Source of the DNA: RBG-13-68-16 sp050018455
GTDB taxonomy: Bacteria; Acidobacteriota; Thermoanaerobaculia; Thermoanaerobaculales; Thermoanaerobaculaceae
Direction: 5' to 3'
Assembly (NCBI GenBank): GCA_050018455.1
Contig: JBEKAA010000010.1
Location: forward strand, 21,345-85,344
Length of the DNA stretch: 64,000 bases
Positions 16,760 through 27,578 of this stretch are shown in pieces. The notes beneath the pieces were generated by a model, which saw nothing but the letters and a program-made list of their open reading frames with translations, was not told the origin of the DNA and did not search any database. Position numbers and translations under genes: made by a program. Position 1 is the first letter of the stretch. Every line of letters starts with the position of its first letter.

Positions 16760-16921
16760 ATGGCATCTGAGAAACCGAATTGGGCAATCGAGACCTTGCA
16801 GGTGGACGTTAAGAAGTACCCGCCGCCGGCCGCGTTTGCCGCCTCTCCGCAGTATGCGCCGGCCTGGCTCAGGTTCTCAACGAGGTCTACGGGCATACGG
16901 TCTGGCCCATGGGGGTCGTGA
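16760..16921 (+). CDS. Small ORF, possibly a broken acs-like or accessory gene
   Basis: A good ribosome site (agggaggctggccag) precedes an ATG encoding 53 residues, whose start (WAIETLQVDVKKYPPPAAFA) resembles the N-terminus of acyl-CoA synthetases. It stops at 16921. In the frame of the downstream acs gene, 16852-17034 reads AGLAQVLNEVYGHTVWPMGV and further plausible protein, so one shift near 16860 would give a product of about 90 residues. It may be a relic of an acs N-terminus, a frameshifted small partner of the transporter, or chance. I keep it with low confidence. Confidence 0.35.
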   Translation: MASEKPNWAIETLQVDVKKYPPPAAFAASPQYAPAWLRFSTRSTGIRSGPWGS

Positions 16922-16982
16922 AGAACGTGAAGAAGTGGAGAGGAACGGTCGAGGCCACAAGCCACTATGTCCAGGATCCCTC

Positions 16983-17016
16983 CCCGGGGAAGGGAGCAAA
17001 ACGTCCCTTCCCCGGG
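16983..17016 (+). terminator. Strong 13-bp stem-loop ahead of acs
   Basis: cccggggaaggga (16983-16995), 8-nt loop, tcccttccccggg (17004-17016): a perfect 13-bp stem. It lies 42 bp before the acs start with no T run after it, so it could be a terminator of the upstream transcript, an attenuator for acs, or an mRNA stability element. Confidence 0.55.
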
Positions 17017-17058
17017 CTTCCAACACGAACCTAGGTCACACGACAAGGAGACCTGAAG

Positions 17059-19101
<2,043 letters not shown>

Positions 19102-19178
19102 AGGGGAAGATCTCCGTTCACCCAAGTGGCCCGAATTATTGGTTTGGGAACACGCTTCATGCCCGAAAGGAGGGCGAA

Positions 19179-20543
19179 ATGTCGCCAAGAACACCGTTGT
19201 TCGTTGTTTTCGCCACCGTAGTCGCGATGTTGGCCGTGGGAGCAAGCACCCCCGCGGCGGCACAGCAACTCGCCGATCAGGGGGTCACCTCGGCGCTACT
19301 TCAGCCGCTCGACGCGTCAGGCGGAGACGGCGGCGGAGCCGCCGACCCGGCCGGCGCGGCGGCGTCTGCGGGGGCCACGACGGCCCCGGAGCAGGGTATC
19401 GCGGTCAAGCTGGGCGGGAAGGAGACGCTGACGATCAAGGGATTCCTCAGCGCGACCTATTTTGCCGAGGATGCGAACTTCGACGGGGGGTTCGGAAACG
19501 GGCAGAACGCCGAGTGGCCGACCGCCAACTACGCGACCAGCAAGTGGTTCAACGGCGGCGACATTCGCAACAGCCGGCTCACCCTCGCATTCGACGGTCC
19601 CCAGACCGCCGACGGGTGGAAGATGGGCGCCCTGCTGGAGGGCGACTTTTTCGGCGGCAACGTCGGCAGCGGCGCGTTCAGCGGGCAGCAGGACATCGCG
19701 CGCATCAGGCTCGCATACACCGACCTGACCAACGGCGGGACGACGATCCGCATCGGGCAGTTCTGGTCGCCGTTCTTCGGCGAGGTTCCGGAGTCGCTCT
19801 CCCACATCGCCTTCCCGCTCGGCTACGGCTCCGCGGGCATGGCGGGGTGGCGGTTCCCGGGTGTCTTCCTCTACCAGAGCCTCACCCCCGCGGACGCGGC
19901 CACGAAGATCCAGCTCGACCTCGCGGCGATGGAGGGCTCGTGGAGCGGGCCGGCCGCAGGCGAGCTCAACAACCAGACGTTCGGCAACGTGGGGTTCCGC
20001 GGCCAATTCGACGCCAGGCTCAACTTCTCCGGCAAGGACGGCGCGGGCAACGCCTGGAAGCTCTACGTCGTCGGTCACTACGACGAGAAGGACCTCCAGG
20101 GCGTCGGCGGTTCCTACCCCGCGCAGCACGGGGACAACTCGCTGAACGGCAGCGCCGCCGAACTCGGCGGGAGCTACAAGATCGGCTCGTTCCTGATCCA
20201 CGGGAACGTCTACACGTCGAAGGCCGACGGCCAGAACTTCACCGACCTCACGCAGTTCGGCGACATCAAGGACGTCGGCGGCTGGCTGCAGCTCGGTTAC
20301 GACCTCACCAAGCGGTGGAGCGTCTTCGCGTTCTACGGGGCCGAAAATGCGAACCGCAACGACGTGCTCGAGTGGGTGGGCACGGCCGGCAGAGTCAAGA
20401 ACCAGCAGGCAGTGGGCATGCTCCAGTGGTCGCTCGGCCAGTACCAGGTGGGTCTGGAGTGGCTGCACGATCAGGTCACCCTTGGCACCAACGCCCAGCT
20501 GAAGGGAAACCAGATCGCGCTGAGCACGAGATTCTTCATCTAG
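19179..20543 (+). CDS. Outer-membrane porin-like beta-barrel protein
   Basis: 454 residues with a signal peptide (FVVFATVVAMLAVGAS, cleavage likely after AAAQ), a flexible Gly/Ala stretch to about residue 75, then a barrel domain of alternating amphipathic strands: LTIKGFLSATYFAED, NSRLTLAFDG, TTIRIGQFWSPFFGE, ending in the terminal strand IALSTRFFI with C-terminal aromatic positions typical of outer-membrane proteins. It resembles substrate-induced porins of the DcaP type. The start follows aaaggagggcga. It is 77 bp after acs and ends at a strong terminator, so it probably lets the acid used by the OFA transporter and Acs cross the outer membrane. Confidence 0.82.
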   Translation: MSPRTPLFVVFATVVAMLAVGASTPAAAQQLADQGVTSALLQPLDASGGDGGGAADPAGAAASAGATTAPEQGIAVKLGGKETLTIKGFLSATYFAEDANFDGGFGNGQNAEWPTANYATSKWFNGGDIRNSRLTLAFDGPQTADGWKMGALLEGDFFGGNVGSGAFSGQQDIARIRLAYTDLTNGGTTIRIGQFWSPFFGEVPESLSHIAFPLGYGSAGMAGWRFPGVFLYQSLTPADAATKIQLDLAAMEGSWSGPAAGELNNQTFGNVGFRGQFDARLNFSGKDGAGNAWKLYVVGHYDEKDLQGVGGSYPAQHGDNSLNGSAAELGGSYKIGSFLIHGNVYTSKADGQNFTDLTQFGDIKDVGGWLQLGYDLTKRWSVFAFYGAENANRNDVLEWVGTAGRVKNQQAVGMLQWSLGQYQVGLEWLHDQVTLGTNAQLKGNQIALSTRFFI

Positions 20544-20578
20544 TTCGAGCGTGAACGGTCACCACCGTTCCGGCAGCC

Positions 20579-20610
20579 GCGAGACACCCGGCGGGGTCCG
20601 GGTGTCTCGC
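20579..20610 (+). terminator. Hairpin terminator after the porin gene
   Basis: gcgagacacccgg (20579-20591), 6-nt loop, ccgggtgtctcgc (20598-20610): a perfect 13-bp stem 36 bp past the porin stop, followed by gggactgctctc without a long T tract. Confidence 0.7.
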
Positions 20611-20888
20611 GGGACTGCTCTCGGCCGGGGCCCGTAGCCGCCCTTGCATCGCGACACAGGGGGCATTGGAAAGGCCGCCGGCTACCCGGTTCGAGGCCGT
20701 GGACCAGGACGGTCGACGAGGACCCTCACCAGGCGGCGGGGCGGAACGGCGACCGGGCGTTCACACTCTCGTCGATCGAATCTCGGCAAGGAGAGAGCCA
20801 GCCGTTCGGCATCACGGTCTTGCTTCCGCAAGAAGGGAGCGCCGCGGCCTATTCGGCCGCACGCGATGGGCGCAAGGCCAGGAGGCGA
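20611..20888. other. Intergenic gap between the porin and cstA
   Basis: 278 bp between convergent genes. It contains two short stem-loops, tcttgc-ttcc-gcaaga near 20818 and gcggcc-tattc-ggccgc near 20846, either of which could terminate cstA on the minus strand. I see no coding potential or repeat element here. Confidence 0.4.
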
Positions 20889-22772
20889 CTAACAGCAACC
20901 CATCGGTGGCCCCGCGGGATTGGGAGCGTCTCCCTTCTCGACGACCTCCCGGATGACCGGCGGCCCAAATGCCTCCGCTGGAATCGGAACTCCGTGCAGC
21001 GTCTTCCAGCACCGGCGGGCGGCCTCGAAGATCACCAGCACGACGCCGAGAACGAAGATCGCCATCAACACCGTGTCCAGCATGCCCTGAAAATGGGTGC
21101 CGGGCTTCATCGCCATGGGCCAAAAGATGTTGCGAATCGAAAGCACGGCCGCGCTGAGGGTAGTGACCCCGACGAACACCATCGGGACCGCCGTGGCCCA
21201 TGCGTACCTGGCCTTGCCCATGTTGATCAGGAAGGTGGTGGCCACGGCCAGCGCGATCGTGGCCAGCAGTTGGTTGCCCGTGCCGAACAGCGGCCAGATC
21301 GTCGAAATCGAGCCCGTGTAGATCAGGTAACCCCATCCGCTGACGATGATGGCGGTGCTGACCAGGTTTCCCGGCAGCCACGCGGTATTGGCAAAGGGCT
21401 TGTACGCCTTGCCGAGGACTTCCTGCATGACGTAGCGGGCGACGCGGGTGCCGGTGTCGACGGTGGTCAGGATGAACAGCGCCTCGAACATGATGGCGTA
21501 GTGGTACCAGTAGCCCATGAGCGTCTGCATGCCGGGCAGGCCTTTGAAGATGTGGGCAATGCCCACAGCCAGGGACACGGCGCCGCCGGTGCGGCCAGCA
21601 AGCTGCTCGCCGACCTCCTTCGAGATCACGTCCAGGTTCGCGATATGCAAGCCTAACTTCTGGAATACCTCCGGCGTGGTGTTGATGGCGAAGTAGTCGC
21701 CAGGGTTCAACGAACAGGCCGCGATCAGTGCGACGACGCCGACCAGGGATTCCATGGTCATGGCGCCGTACCCGATGAAGCGTGCGTCGGACTCCTTGTC
21801 CAACATCTTCGGCGTCGTGCCGGACGAAATCAGCGAGTGGAAGCCGGAGATGGCGCCACACGCGATCGTCACGAAGAGAAATGGGAACAGGTGCCCCTTG
21901 ATGATCGGGCCGCCCCCATGTACGAACGAGGTGAACGCCGGAAATTGGATGTCGGGGTGAACGATGAACACACCCAGAATCAGTACCGCGATGGTACCGA
22001 GTTTCAGGTAGGTCGAAAGGTAGTCGCGCGGTTCGAGCAGCAGCCACACGGGCAGTACGGACGCGATGAACCCGTACGCCATGATGAGCAGGCAGATCTG
22101 ATGCCCGGTGAAGGTCAGGTGCGTGGCGAAGGGAGTGGCGGCCACCCAGCGGCCACCGATCACGGCCGCCAACAGGAAGACGACGCCCACCGCGCTCGGC
22201 CCGGCGATCTTGATCACGCCCGGCGTGCTCTTGAACATGTACAGCCCCATGCAGAGGGCGATGGGGATCGTCATGCCGATCGTGAACACGCCCCAGGGGC
22301 TGTTCGACAGCGCGTTGACCACGACGATGCCCAATCCGGCCAGCGTGACCAACAGGATGAAGAGCACCGCGACCATGGTGGCGAAACCGGCGAACGGGCT
22401 GATCTCGCCGCGGGCGATATCGGCGAGCGAGCGCCCTTTGTGGCGGACCGAGGCGACCAGCACGGTGAAATCCTGAACGCAGCCGGCGAGAACCGCGCCG
22501 ATCAGCAACCACAACAAGCCGGGCGCGAAACCGAACTGCGCTGCCAGCGTCGGTCCAACCAGCGGACCGGCGCCGGCGATGGCGGCGAAGTGGTGGCCGA
22601 ACAGCACCCACTTCGGTGAAGGCACGTAATTGTGTCCGTCCTCGTAGACGTGCGCGGGCGTGATCCGGCGATCGTCGAGGACCAGCACCTTGGCAGCCAG
22701 GAACGCGCTGTAGTAACGGTAGCCGATCGCGAAGACGCACAGCACTCCCAGCATGATCGGGAACGTGTTCAC
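20889..22772 (-). CDS. cstA: Carbon starvation protein CstA, peptide/pyruvate-type transporter
   Basis: 627 residues with many membrane helices. Family segments include YYSAFLAAKVLVLDDRR, HNYVPSPKWVLFGHHFAAIAG, GPLVGPTLAAQFG, and VQDFTVLVASVRHKGRSLADIA. CstA proteins import peptides, and some members import pyruvate. The GTG start has gaggaggccaat upstream, and a TTGACT/TATCAT promoter lies about 190 bp before it. Its C-terminus PMGCC is unusual. Convergent with the acs-porin transcript and divergent from the Pat-like gene, it belongs to the same small-carboxylate block. Confidence 0.94.
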   Translation of the reverse strand: MNTFPIMLGVLCVFAIGYRYYSAFLAAKVLVLDDRRITPAHVYEDGHNYVPSPKWVLFGHHFAAIAGAGPLVGPTLAAQFGFAPGLLWLLIGAVLAGCVQDFTVLVASVRHKGRSLADIARGEISPFAGFATMVAVLFILLVTLAGLGIVVVNALSNSPWGVFTIGMTIPIALCMGLYMFKSTPGVIKIAGPSAVGVVFLLAAVIGGRWVAATPFATHLTFTGHQICLLIMAYGFIASVLPVWLLLEPRDYLSTYLKLGTIAVLILGVFIVHPDIQFPAFTSFVHGGGPIIKGHLFPFLFVTIACGAISGFHSLISSGTTPKMLDKESDARFIGYGAMTMESLVGVVALIAACSLNPGDYFAINTTPEVFQKLGLHIANLDVISKEVGEQLAGRTGGAVSLAVGIAHIFKGLPGMQTLMGYWYHYAIMFEALFILTTVDTGTRVARYVMQEVLGKAYKPFANTAWLPGNLVSTAIIVSGWGYLIYTGSISTIWPLFGTGNQLLATIALAVATTFLINMGKARYAWATAVPMVFVGVTTLSAAVLSIRNIFWPMAMKPGTHFQGMLDTVLMAIFVLGVVLVIFEAARRCWKTLHGVPIPAEAFGPPVIREVVEKGDAPNPAGPPMGCC

Positions 22773-22965
22773 ATTGGCCTCCTCAATCCGGGCTCGAAAA
22801 CGCAGCGAGATCCCAATTTGTTTCCAAGCCGGCCGGCGATGCCGTATTCGTTTGGGGGTCGCGTGCCGCGACGACTCCCGACCTTGAAGCGGACATGGGG
22901 ATGCTGTCGCGGAACCTCGACGTCGGCGACAGGAACTTCGTCTCCCCCCGTGATCATCCTGATCG

Positions 22966-22993
22966 ATGATAGCCGAGGGGAGGGCTCAGTCAA
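22966..22993 (-). promoter_or_regulatory. Sigma70-type promoter for cstA
   Basis: On the minus strand TTGACT (22993-22988), 16-bp spacer, TATCAT (22971-22966). The -10 overlaps an inverted repeat atcatc-ctgatc-gatgat (22953-22970), a possible operator. The remaining 437-bp gap to the divergent GNAT/acyl-CoA-synthetase gene holds nothing else I can name. Confidence 0.55.
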
Positions 22994-23209
22994 GGTCCTC
23001 ATGGGGCTGGCGACGGGCCGGTCGGTGAGGAGGCCTCGGGGATGGGCGGACGAGACACATCACCCGCGTCAGGCCGGCGAGGGGCGTCGAAGTGTCAGCC
23101 TGAAGCCGGGTGAAACCTCCCGAAGGCGGCCGCTTCCGCGCCCTCCCGACCGGGAACCGCTCCGGGAATCAGGGTTATCATTGAAACAAGATCGCGGGAG
23201 GGTCGCTCG

Positions 23210-25630
23210 ATGTTCAGGATCATCACGGACGCCAGGCAGTTCAGCGAGTACGTGCTGCTGCGTGACGGGCAGACCGTGTTGCTGCGGCTGGGCACCCCTG
23301 CGGACCGTCCTGCCATTCAAGCGATGATGAGCCGCGCCTCAGCCGAGAGCCTCCGGATGCGTTTCATGGGCACCATGGCCCAAGCGCCGGCCCTGTTTCT
23401 GGACGGCGTTTGCGGCGAGGACCCCCGTGACCGTGCCTGTCTGCTGGCCGTGGTCGGCCAGGAGCCCGACGTCAGGGTCGTCGGCTTCGGCAACTACGTC
23501 GGGTTCGGCACCCGCAACACCGCGGAGGTTGCGTTCATTGTGGACGACGAGTTCCAGGGGCGGGGGATCAGCACGCTCCTCCTCGAGCGGTTGGCCGGAA
23601 TCGCCGCCGGCGTCGGATTCGTCGGGTTCGAGGCCGACATCCTGTTCGAGAATCAGTCCATGATCAACGTTTTCCGGGACTCGGGCTTCGAGTCCACCCG
23701 GGTGCTGGAAGGTGGAACCTACCACGTCCAATTCCCGGTGGCGGGAGCGGCCGTGGTGAGGGAACGGGCCGAGCTGCGGGAGCGGATCGCCTGCGCCAAC
23801 TCGGTGGCCCGCCTCCTTCGCCCCCGCGTCGTGGCCGTCGTGGGTGCCTCGCGCGAGCCGGGCGGGGTCGGCCACCTCATCTTCCGGCACATCCTTGCCA
23901 GCGATTTCACCGGGACCGTGTACCCGGTCAATCACCAGGCGGCGTCGGTTCACGGCGTGCGTGCGTACCCGAGCGTCGCCGAGGTTCCGGAGAAGCCGGA
24001 TTTGGTCGTGGTGGCGGTCCCCGCCGCGAAGGTCGTCCCGGTGGTGGAGGAGGCGCTCCGCGCCGGGGCCAACGGGCTCGTCGTCGTGACCTCCGGGTTC
24101 GCCGAGGCAGGGCCCGACGGCGCGGAGTTGCAGGCGCGCCTGGTCGACGTGGTGCGCTCGCACGGCGCTCGCCTCGTGGGCCCGAACTGCCTCGGCCTGC
24201 TCAACACTGACCCCGAGATCCGCCTCAACGCAAGCCTGGCGCCCAACCTGCCGCCGGTGGGACGCGTCGGGTTCTTCTCGCACTCGGCGGCGCTCGGAGT
24301 CGTGATCCTGCAGTACGCGGCCGAGCGTGGGCTCGGCTTCTCCACGTTCGTCTCGGCGGGGAACAGGGCCGACGTCTCCGGCAACGACCTCCTTCAGTAT
24401 TGGGAGGAAGATCCGGCGACCGACGTTGCCATGCTCTACCTCGAGGCCTTCGGCAACGCTCGCCGCTTCGCGCGCGTGGCGCGCCGGGTCACTGGGCGCA
24501 AGCCGGTGCTGTGCGTGAAGAGCGCACGCAGCCTCGCAGGCCTTTCCGCGGCCCGCGCCCACATCGGCGCGACGCCGCTCTCGGACGTCGACGTGGACGT
24601 GCTTTTCAAGCAGGCCGGCGTAATCCGGGTGGACACCCTCGAGGAGCTCTTCGACGCGGCGGTCTTGCTGGCCCACCAGCCGCTGCCGGCCGGGAACCGC
24701 GTCGCCATTGTGGGCAACTCCGGAGGCGTGGTCACCATCACGGCCGACGCCTGCGAGGCGCGCGGGCTGGAGGTGCCGAAGGCAGGGCTCGTCGACCTGG
24801 GGCCCCTGGCCGCCGCCGAGGACTACCGCATGGCAGTGCAGCGGGCGCTCGAGGATCCCCAGGTTCATGCCGTCATCGCCATCTTCCTGTGTGTCGGCGA
24901 GTGCGAGCCGGAGCTCGTGGCTCGCGGCATCCGCCGCGGCATGATCGGCGCGGAGCACAAGACCGGTGTCGCCAAGCCGGTCCTGCTCTCGATGATGGGG
25001 GCCGCGGGCTTGGTCAAGTTCGCCTTCGAGGGCAAGGGCGCGATCGCGAACCGGAAGACGATGTTCCCCTCCTACCGTTTCCCCGAAGCGGCGGCCCGCG
25101 CCCTGGCGCACGCGGTGGCATACGCGGCGTACCGGCGCGAGCCGCCGGGCCGCCTGGTGTGGTACGAGAATGCGGACCCGGCCCGCGCGCGCGCCGTGAT
25201 CGAGGCCGCGGTAAAGGACATCCCCGTCGGCGTCGGGCCGTTCCGGCTGACGCCCCAGAGCGCGGCCGAGGTCCTCTCCTGCTTCGGCGTGCCGGTCGCC
25301 GGCGCTTCGCCGCGGCGGGGTGGGGGCGCGCCGCTCGAACTCAGCGTTCGCCAGCATCACGTGTTCGGCCCGGTCGTCGTTCTCGGGCGGGCCGGCCGGC
25401 TGGCGGTGGTGCGGATCACGCCGCTCACCGACCAGGACGTTCGCGGCATGCTCAAGGCGGTCGACGTCCCGAACGACGGAGGGGAGGTCGAACTGCTGTG
25501 CCGCCTCTCGCAGCTTATCGAGGAGCTGCCGTGGCTCGCGGAGCTGGAGGCGGAGCTTGTCGAGGCGGCCGAGGCCTCGCCGGCGGCGCTGGGAGGGGAG
25601 CTGAACGTCGCCGTCACCCGCCCCGCCTGA
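23210..25630 (+). CDS. GNAT-acyl-CoA synthetase (ADP-forming)-like fusion, Pat/AcuA-like, with reduced ATP-grasp
   Basis: 806 residues. An N-terminal GNAT domain (about 20-175) has the acetyl-CoA loop VDDEFQGRGISTLLLERL. A CoA-binding/succinyl-CoA-ligase-like part follows (about 190-660) with VAVVGASREPGGVGHLIFRHI, GPNCLGLLNTD and ARAHIGATPLSD, whose His matches the phosphohistidine position. The C-terminal ATP-grasp part (680-806) is only about half the usual length: it goes from LSCFGVPVAG almost directly to FGPVVVLG and lacks the ATP-lysine strand and the ELDINP end. This suggests a regulator or protein acetyltransferase like Pat, in which the synthetase part is non-catalytic, rather than an ATP-making enzyme. 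AcuB and AcuC follow directly, supporting a role in acetylating Acs. Confidence 0.88.
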   Translation: MFRIITDARQFSEYVLLRDGQTVLLRLGTPADRPAIQAMMSRASAESLRMRFMGTMAQAPALFLDGVCGEDPRDRACLLAVVGQEPDVRVVGFGNYVGFGTRNTAEVAFIVDDEFQGRGISTLLLERLAGIAAGVGFVGFEADILFENQSMINVFRDSGFESTRVLEGGTYHVQFPVAGAAVVRERAELRERIACANSVARLLRPRVVAVVGASREPGGVGHLIFRHILASDFTGTVYPVNHQAASVHGVRAYPSVAEVPEKPDLVVVAVPAAKVVPVVEEALRAGANGLVVVTSGFAEAGPDGAELQARLVDVVRSHGARLVGPNCLGLLNTDPEIRLNASLAPNLPPVGRVGFFSHSAALGVVILQYAAERGLGFSTFVSAGNRADVSGNDLLQYWEEDPATDVAMLYLEAFGNARRFARVARRVTGRKPVLCVKSARSLAGLSAARAHIGATPLSDVDVDVLFKQAGVIRVDTLEELFDAAVLLAHQPLPAGNRVAIVGNSGGVVTITADACEARGLEVPKAGLVDLGPLAAAEDYRMAVQRALEDPQVHAVIAIFLCVGECEPELVARGIRRGMIGAEHKTGVAKPVLLSMMGAAGLVKFAFEGKGAIANRKTMFPSYRFPEAAARALAHAVAYAAYRREPPGRLVWYENADPARARAVIEAAVKDIPVGVGPFRLTPQSAAEVLSCFGVPVAGASPRRGGGAPLELSVRQHHVFGPVVVLGRAGRLAVVRITPLTDQDVRGMLKAVDVPNDGGEVELLCRLSQLIEELPWLAELEAELVEAAEASPAALGGELNVAVTRPA

Positions 25631-25700
25631 GCGGTGCGGCGGAGGTAGAATCGCAGGGGGGAGCGCGGCCGGACCGACGCGGCGGCCGGGGAGAGATCGA

Positions 25701-26330
25701 ATGTTCGTGCGAGACATCATGACCACCGCCGTCATCACCACCGAGCCAGGGGCGACGCTCGGGCACGTGTGCGAGGTGATGCAGGCCCGCAACGTCCGTC
25801 ACCTGCCCGTGGTCGAGGGCGGCCGCCTGATCGGCGTCATCACCGATCGCGACGTGCACACCGCCACCAGCAGTCTCTGCCTCACTCCGGCGCAGCCGAA
25901 AGGCCTGGTCCGCGACGCGATGGTCCATCCGCCGCAGACGGCCCATCCGCTCGATCCGGTGGAGGACGCCGCCCGTACGATGCGCGCGCTCAAGATCGGC
26001 TGCCTGCCTGTGCTCGACGGCGAGCGCCTGGTCGGAATCGTCACCGGCATCGACCTGCTCGACGCCCTGCTCCGCCTCACCGGCGTGGACAAGGCGTCGG
26101 GACGCCTCGAACTGCGCCTGCCCGACAAGCGGGGCGGCCTCGCGCGCCTGACCGCCCTCATCGCCGAGCGCCAGCTCAACATCCACTCGATCCTGACTTA
26201 TCCGGAAGGCGCCGGACAGGTGCGGACGGTCTTGCGGGTCGACACTCTCGAGACGCGCCCGCTAGCCACGGCGCTGCGGGAAGCGGGCTTCGAGGTCATG
26301 TGGCCGACCGAGAAGCCATGGCAGAGCTGA
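25701..26330 (+). CDS. acuB: AcuB-like CBS-CBS-ACT protein
   Basis: 209 residues: two CBS motifs (MFVRDIMTTAVITTEPGATL to about 60, and VRDAMVHPPQTAHPLDPVEDA to about 125) followed by an ACT-type segment (GGLARLTALIAERQLNIHSI). This is the domain order of Bacillus AcuB, whose exact role in acetoin/acetate control is unresolved; CBS pairs bind adenine nucleotides and ACT domains bind small metabolites. The start follows ggggagagatcga. Its 3' end overlaps acuC by 13 bp, so the two are translationally linked, and it is 70 bp after the Pat-like gene. Confidence 0.9.
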   Translation: MFVRDIMTTAVITTEPGATLGHVCEVMQARNVRHLPVVEGGRLIGVITDRDVHTATSSLCLTPAQPKGLVRDAMVHPPQTAHPLDPVEDAARTMRALKIGCLPVLDGERLVGIVTGIDLLDALLRLTGVDKASGRLELRLPDKRGGLARLTALIAERQLNIHSILTYPEGAGQVRTVLRVDTLETRPLATALREAGFEVMWPTEKPWQS

Positions 26331-27451
26331 TCTACACACCAGCGTACGGGAGCTACGACTTCGGCGCCGAGCACCCGTTCTCCCCAGCCCGCCAGCAAAT
26401 GGCGCTCGACCTCTTGGCCGCGCTCGGCCACCAGGTGAGCTGGACGGAACCGGAGCCCGCCACCCGCGAGGAAATTCTGACCGTCCACGGCGAGGTGTAC
26501 GTGGCTGTCGTCGAGGCGGTATCGGCCGGCGAAACGGTCGCCGACCTCGAAGCGTGGGGCCTGGGGACGCCCGACACGCCGGCAGTCCCCGGGATCGACC
26601 CGGCGGTGCGCGCGATTGTGGGCGGCACGCTCGCCGGGGCGCGTCTCTTGAGCTCGGGGCGCGCGACCAGGGTGTTGCAGTTCGGGGGGGGCCTCCACCA
26701 CGCCCGCGCGGCGCGCGCGGCGGGGTTTTGCGTCTACAACGACCTCGCGATTGCGATCCGGCACCTGACCGCGAGCGGTCTCTGGGTCTCCTACCTGGAC
26801 ATCGACGTACACCACGGCGACGGCGTGCAAGCGATCTTCTACCGTGACGAAAAGGTGCAAACGATCAGCCTGCACGAATCGGGACAGTACCTGTACCCGG
26901 GAACCGGGGAGATCCACGAGCTGGGGGAGGGGATGGGTCGGGGCCTCAAGATCAACCTGCCGCTTGAGCCGTTCACCACCGGCGACGGCTACCTGGAGGT
27001 GTTCGAACAGGTGGTCCCCCCGGCCTTGCAAGCGTTCCGGCCGCAGGTCCTGGTTGTGCAGGCCGGCGCCGACGCCCATTTCGACGACGCCCTCGCCGAC
27101 CTCGCGCTCACGACCAGGGACTACGAGCGGCTTTTCCACCGCATCCTGGAGCTGGCCGACGCCCTCACCGGTGGACGCGTCCTCTTCACCCTCGGCGGCG
27201 GCTACTCGCTGCACGCCGCCGCACGGGTGTGGGCGATCCTCTACCTCGTGGTCAACGACCTGCCGGTCCCCGAGGCGATCCCGCCGGCGTGGGCCGAGCG
27301 GTGGGCGGCCCAGCTCGGCGGCAAGCCGGCGGCCGCCCTGCACGACCCCGACCCGGCGTTCGAGCCACTGGCCCGGCAGGAGGAGATCGTGGGCCGCAAC
27401 CGCCTCGTGGCCGTCCGCCTCCTCGACGCGCTCGCTCCTTACTGGTTCTGA
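26318..27451 (+). CDS. acuC: AcuC-like class I histone deacetylase-family protein
   Basis: 377 residues of the arginase/deacetylase fold. The active-site His pair is in FGGGLHHARAARAAG, zinc ligands are in YLDIDVHHGDGVQ (Asp, His) and QAGADAHFDD (Asp), and LGGGYSLHAAARVW carries the glycine-rich end loop. AcuC removes acetyl groups from the catalytic lysine of Acs in Bacillus. The start overlaps acuB by 13 bp. Together with the upstream GNAT fusion this forms a complete acetylase/sensor/deacetylase set near acs. Confidence 0.95.
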   Translation: MAELIYTPAYGSYDFGAEHPFSPARQQMALDLLAALGHQVSWTEPEPATREEILTVHGEVYVAVVEAVSAGETVADLEAWGLGTPDTPAVPGIDPAVRAIVGGTLAGARLLSSGRATRVLQFGGGLHHARAARAAGFCVYNDLAIAIRHLTASGLWVSYLDIDVHHGDGVQAIFYRDEKVQTISLHESGQYLYPGTGEIHELGEGMGRGLKINLPLEPFTTGDGYLEVFEQVVPPALQAFRPQVLVVQAGADAHFDDALADLALTTRDYERLFHRILELADALTGGRVLFTLGGGYSLHAAARVWAILYLVVNDLPVPEAIPPAWAERWAAQLGGKPAAALHDPDPAFEPLARQEEIVGRNRLVAVRLLDALAPYWF

Positions 27452-27578
27452 CCGCGGCGCTCACCCGGGGAGATCCTGTCACGGGACTGCTTGAACCTCT
27501 TCCTGCCGTCGCGGGGGTAACGATTTCGCTGCGACGGGCAGTGAATTGGTATAAGGTCTGCGGCGGACGGAGGACCGG

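Noticed and set aside
23339..25792. 817-codon minus-strand frame opposite the Pat-like gene
   Set aside because: Antisense artefact; the plus-strand protein has clear GNAT and CoA-binding motifs.
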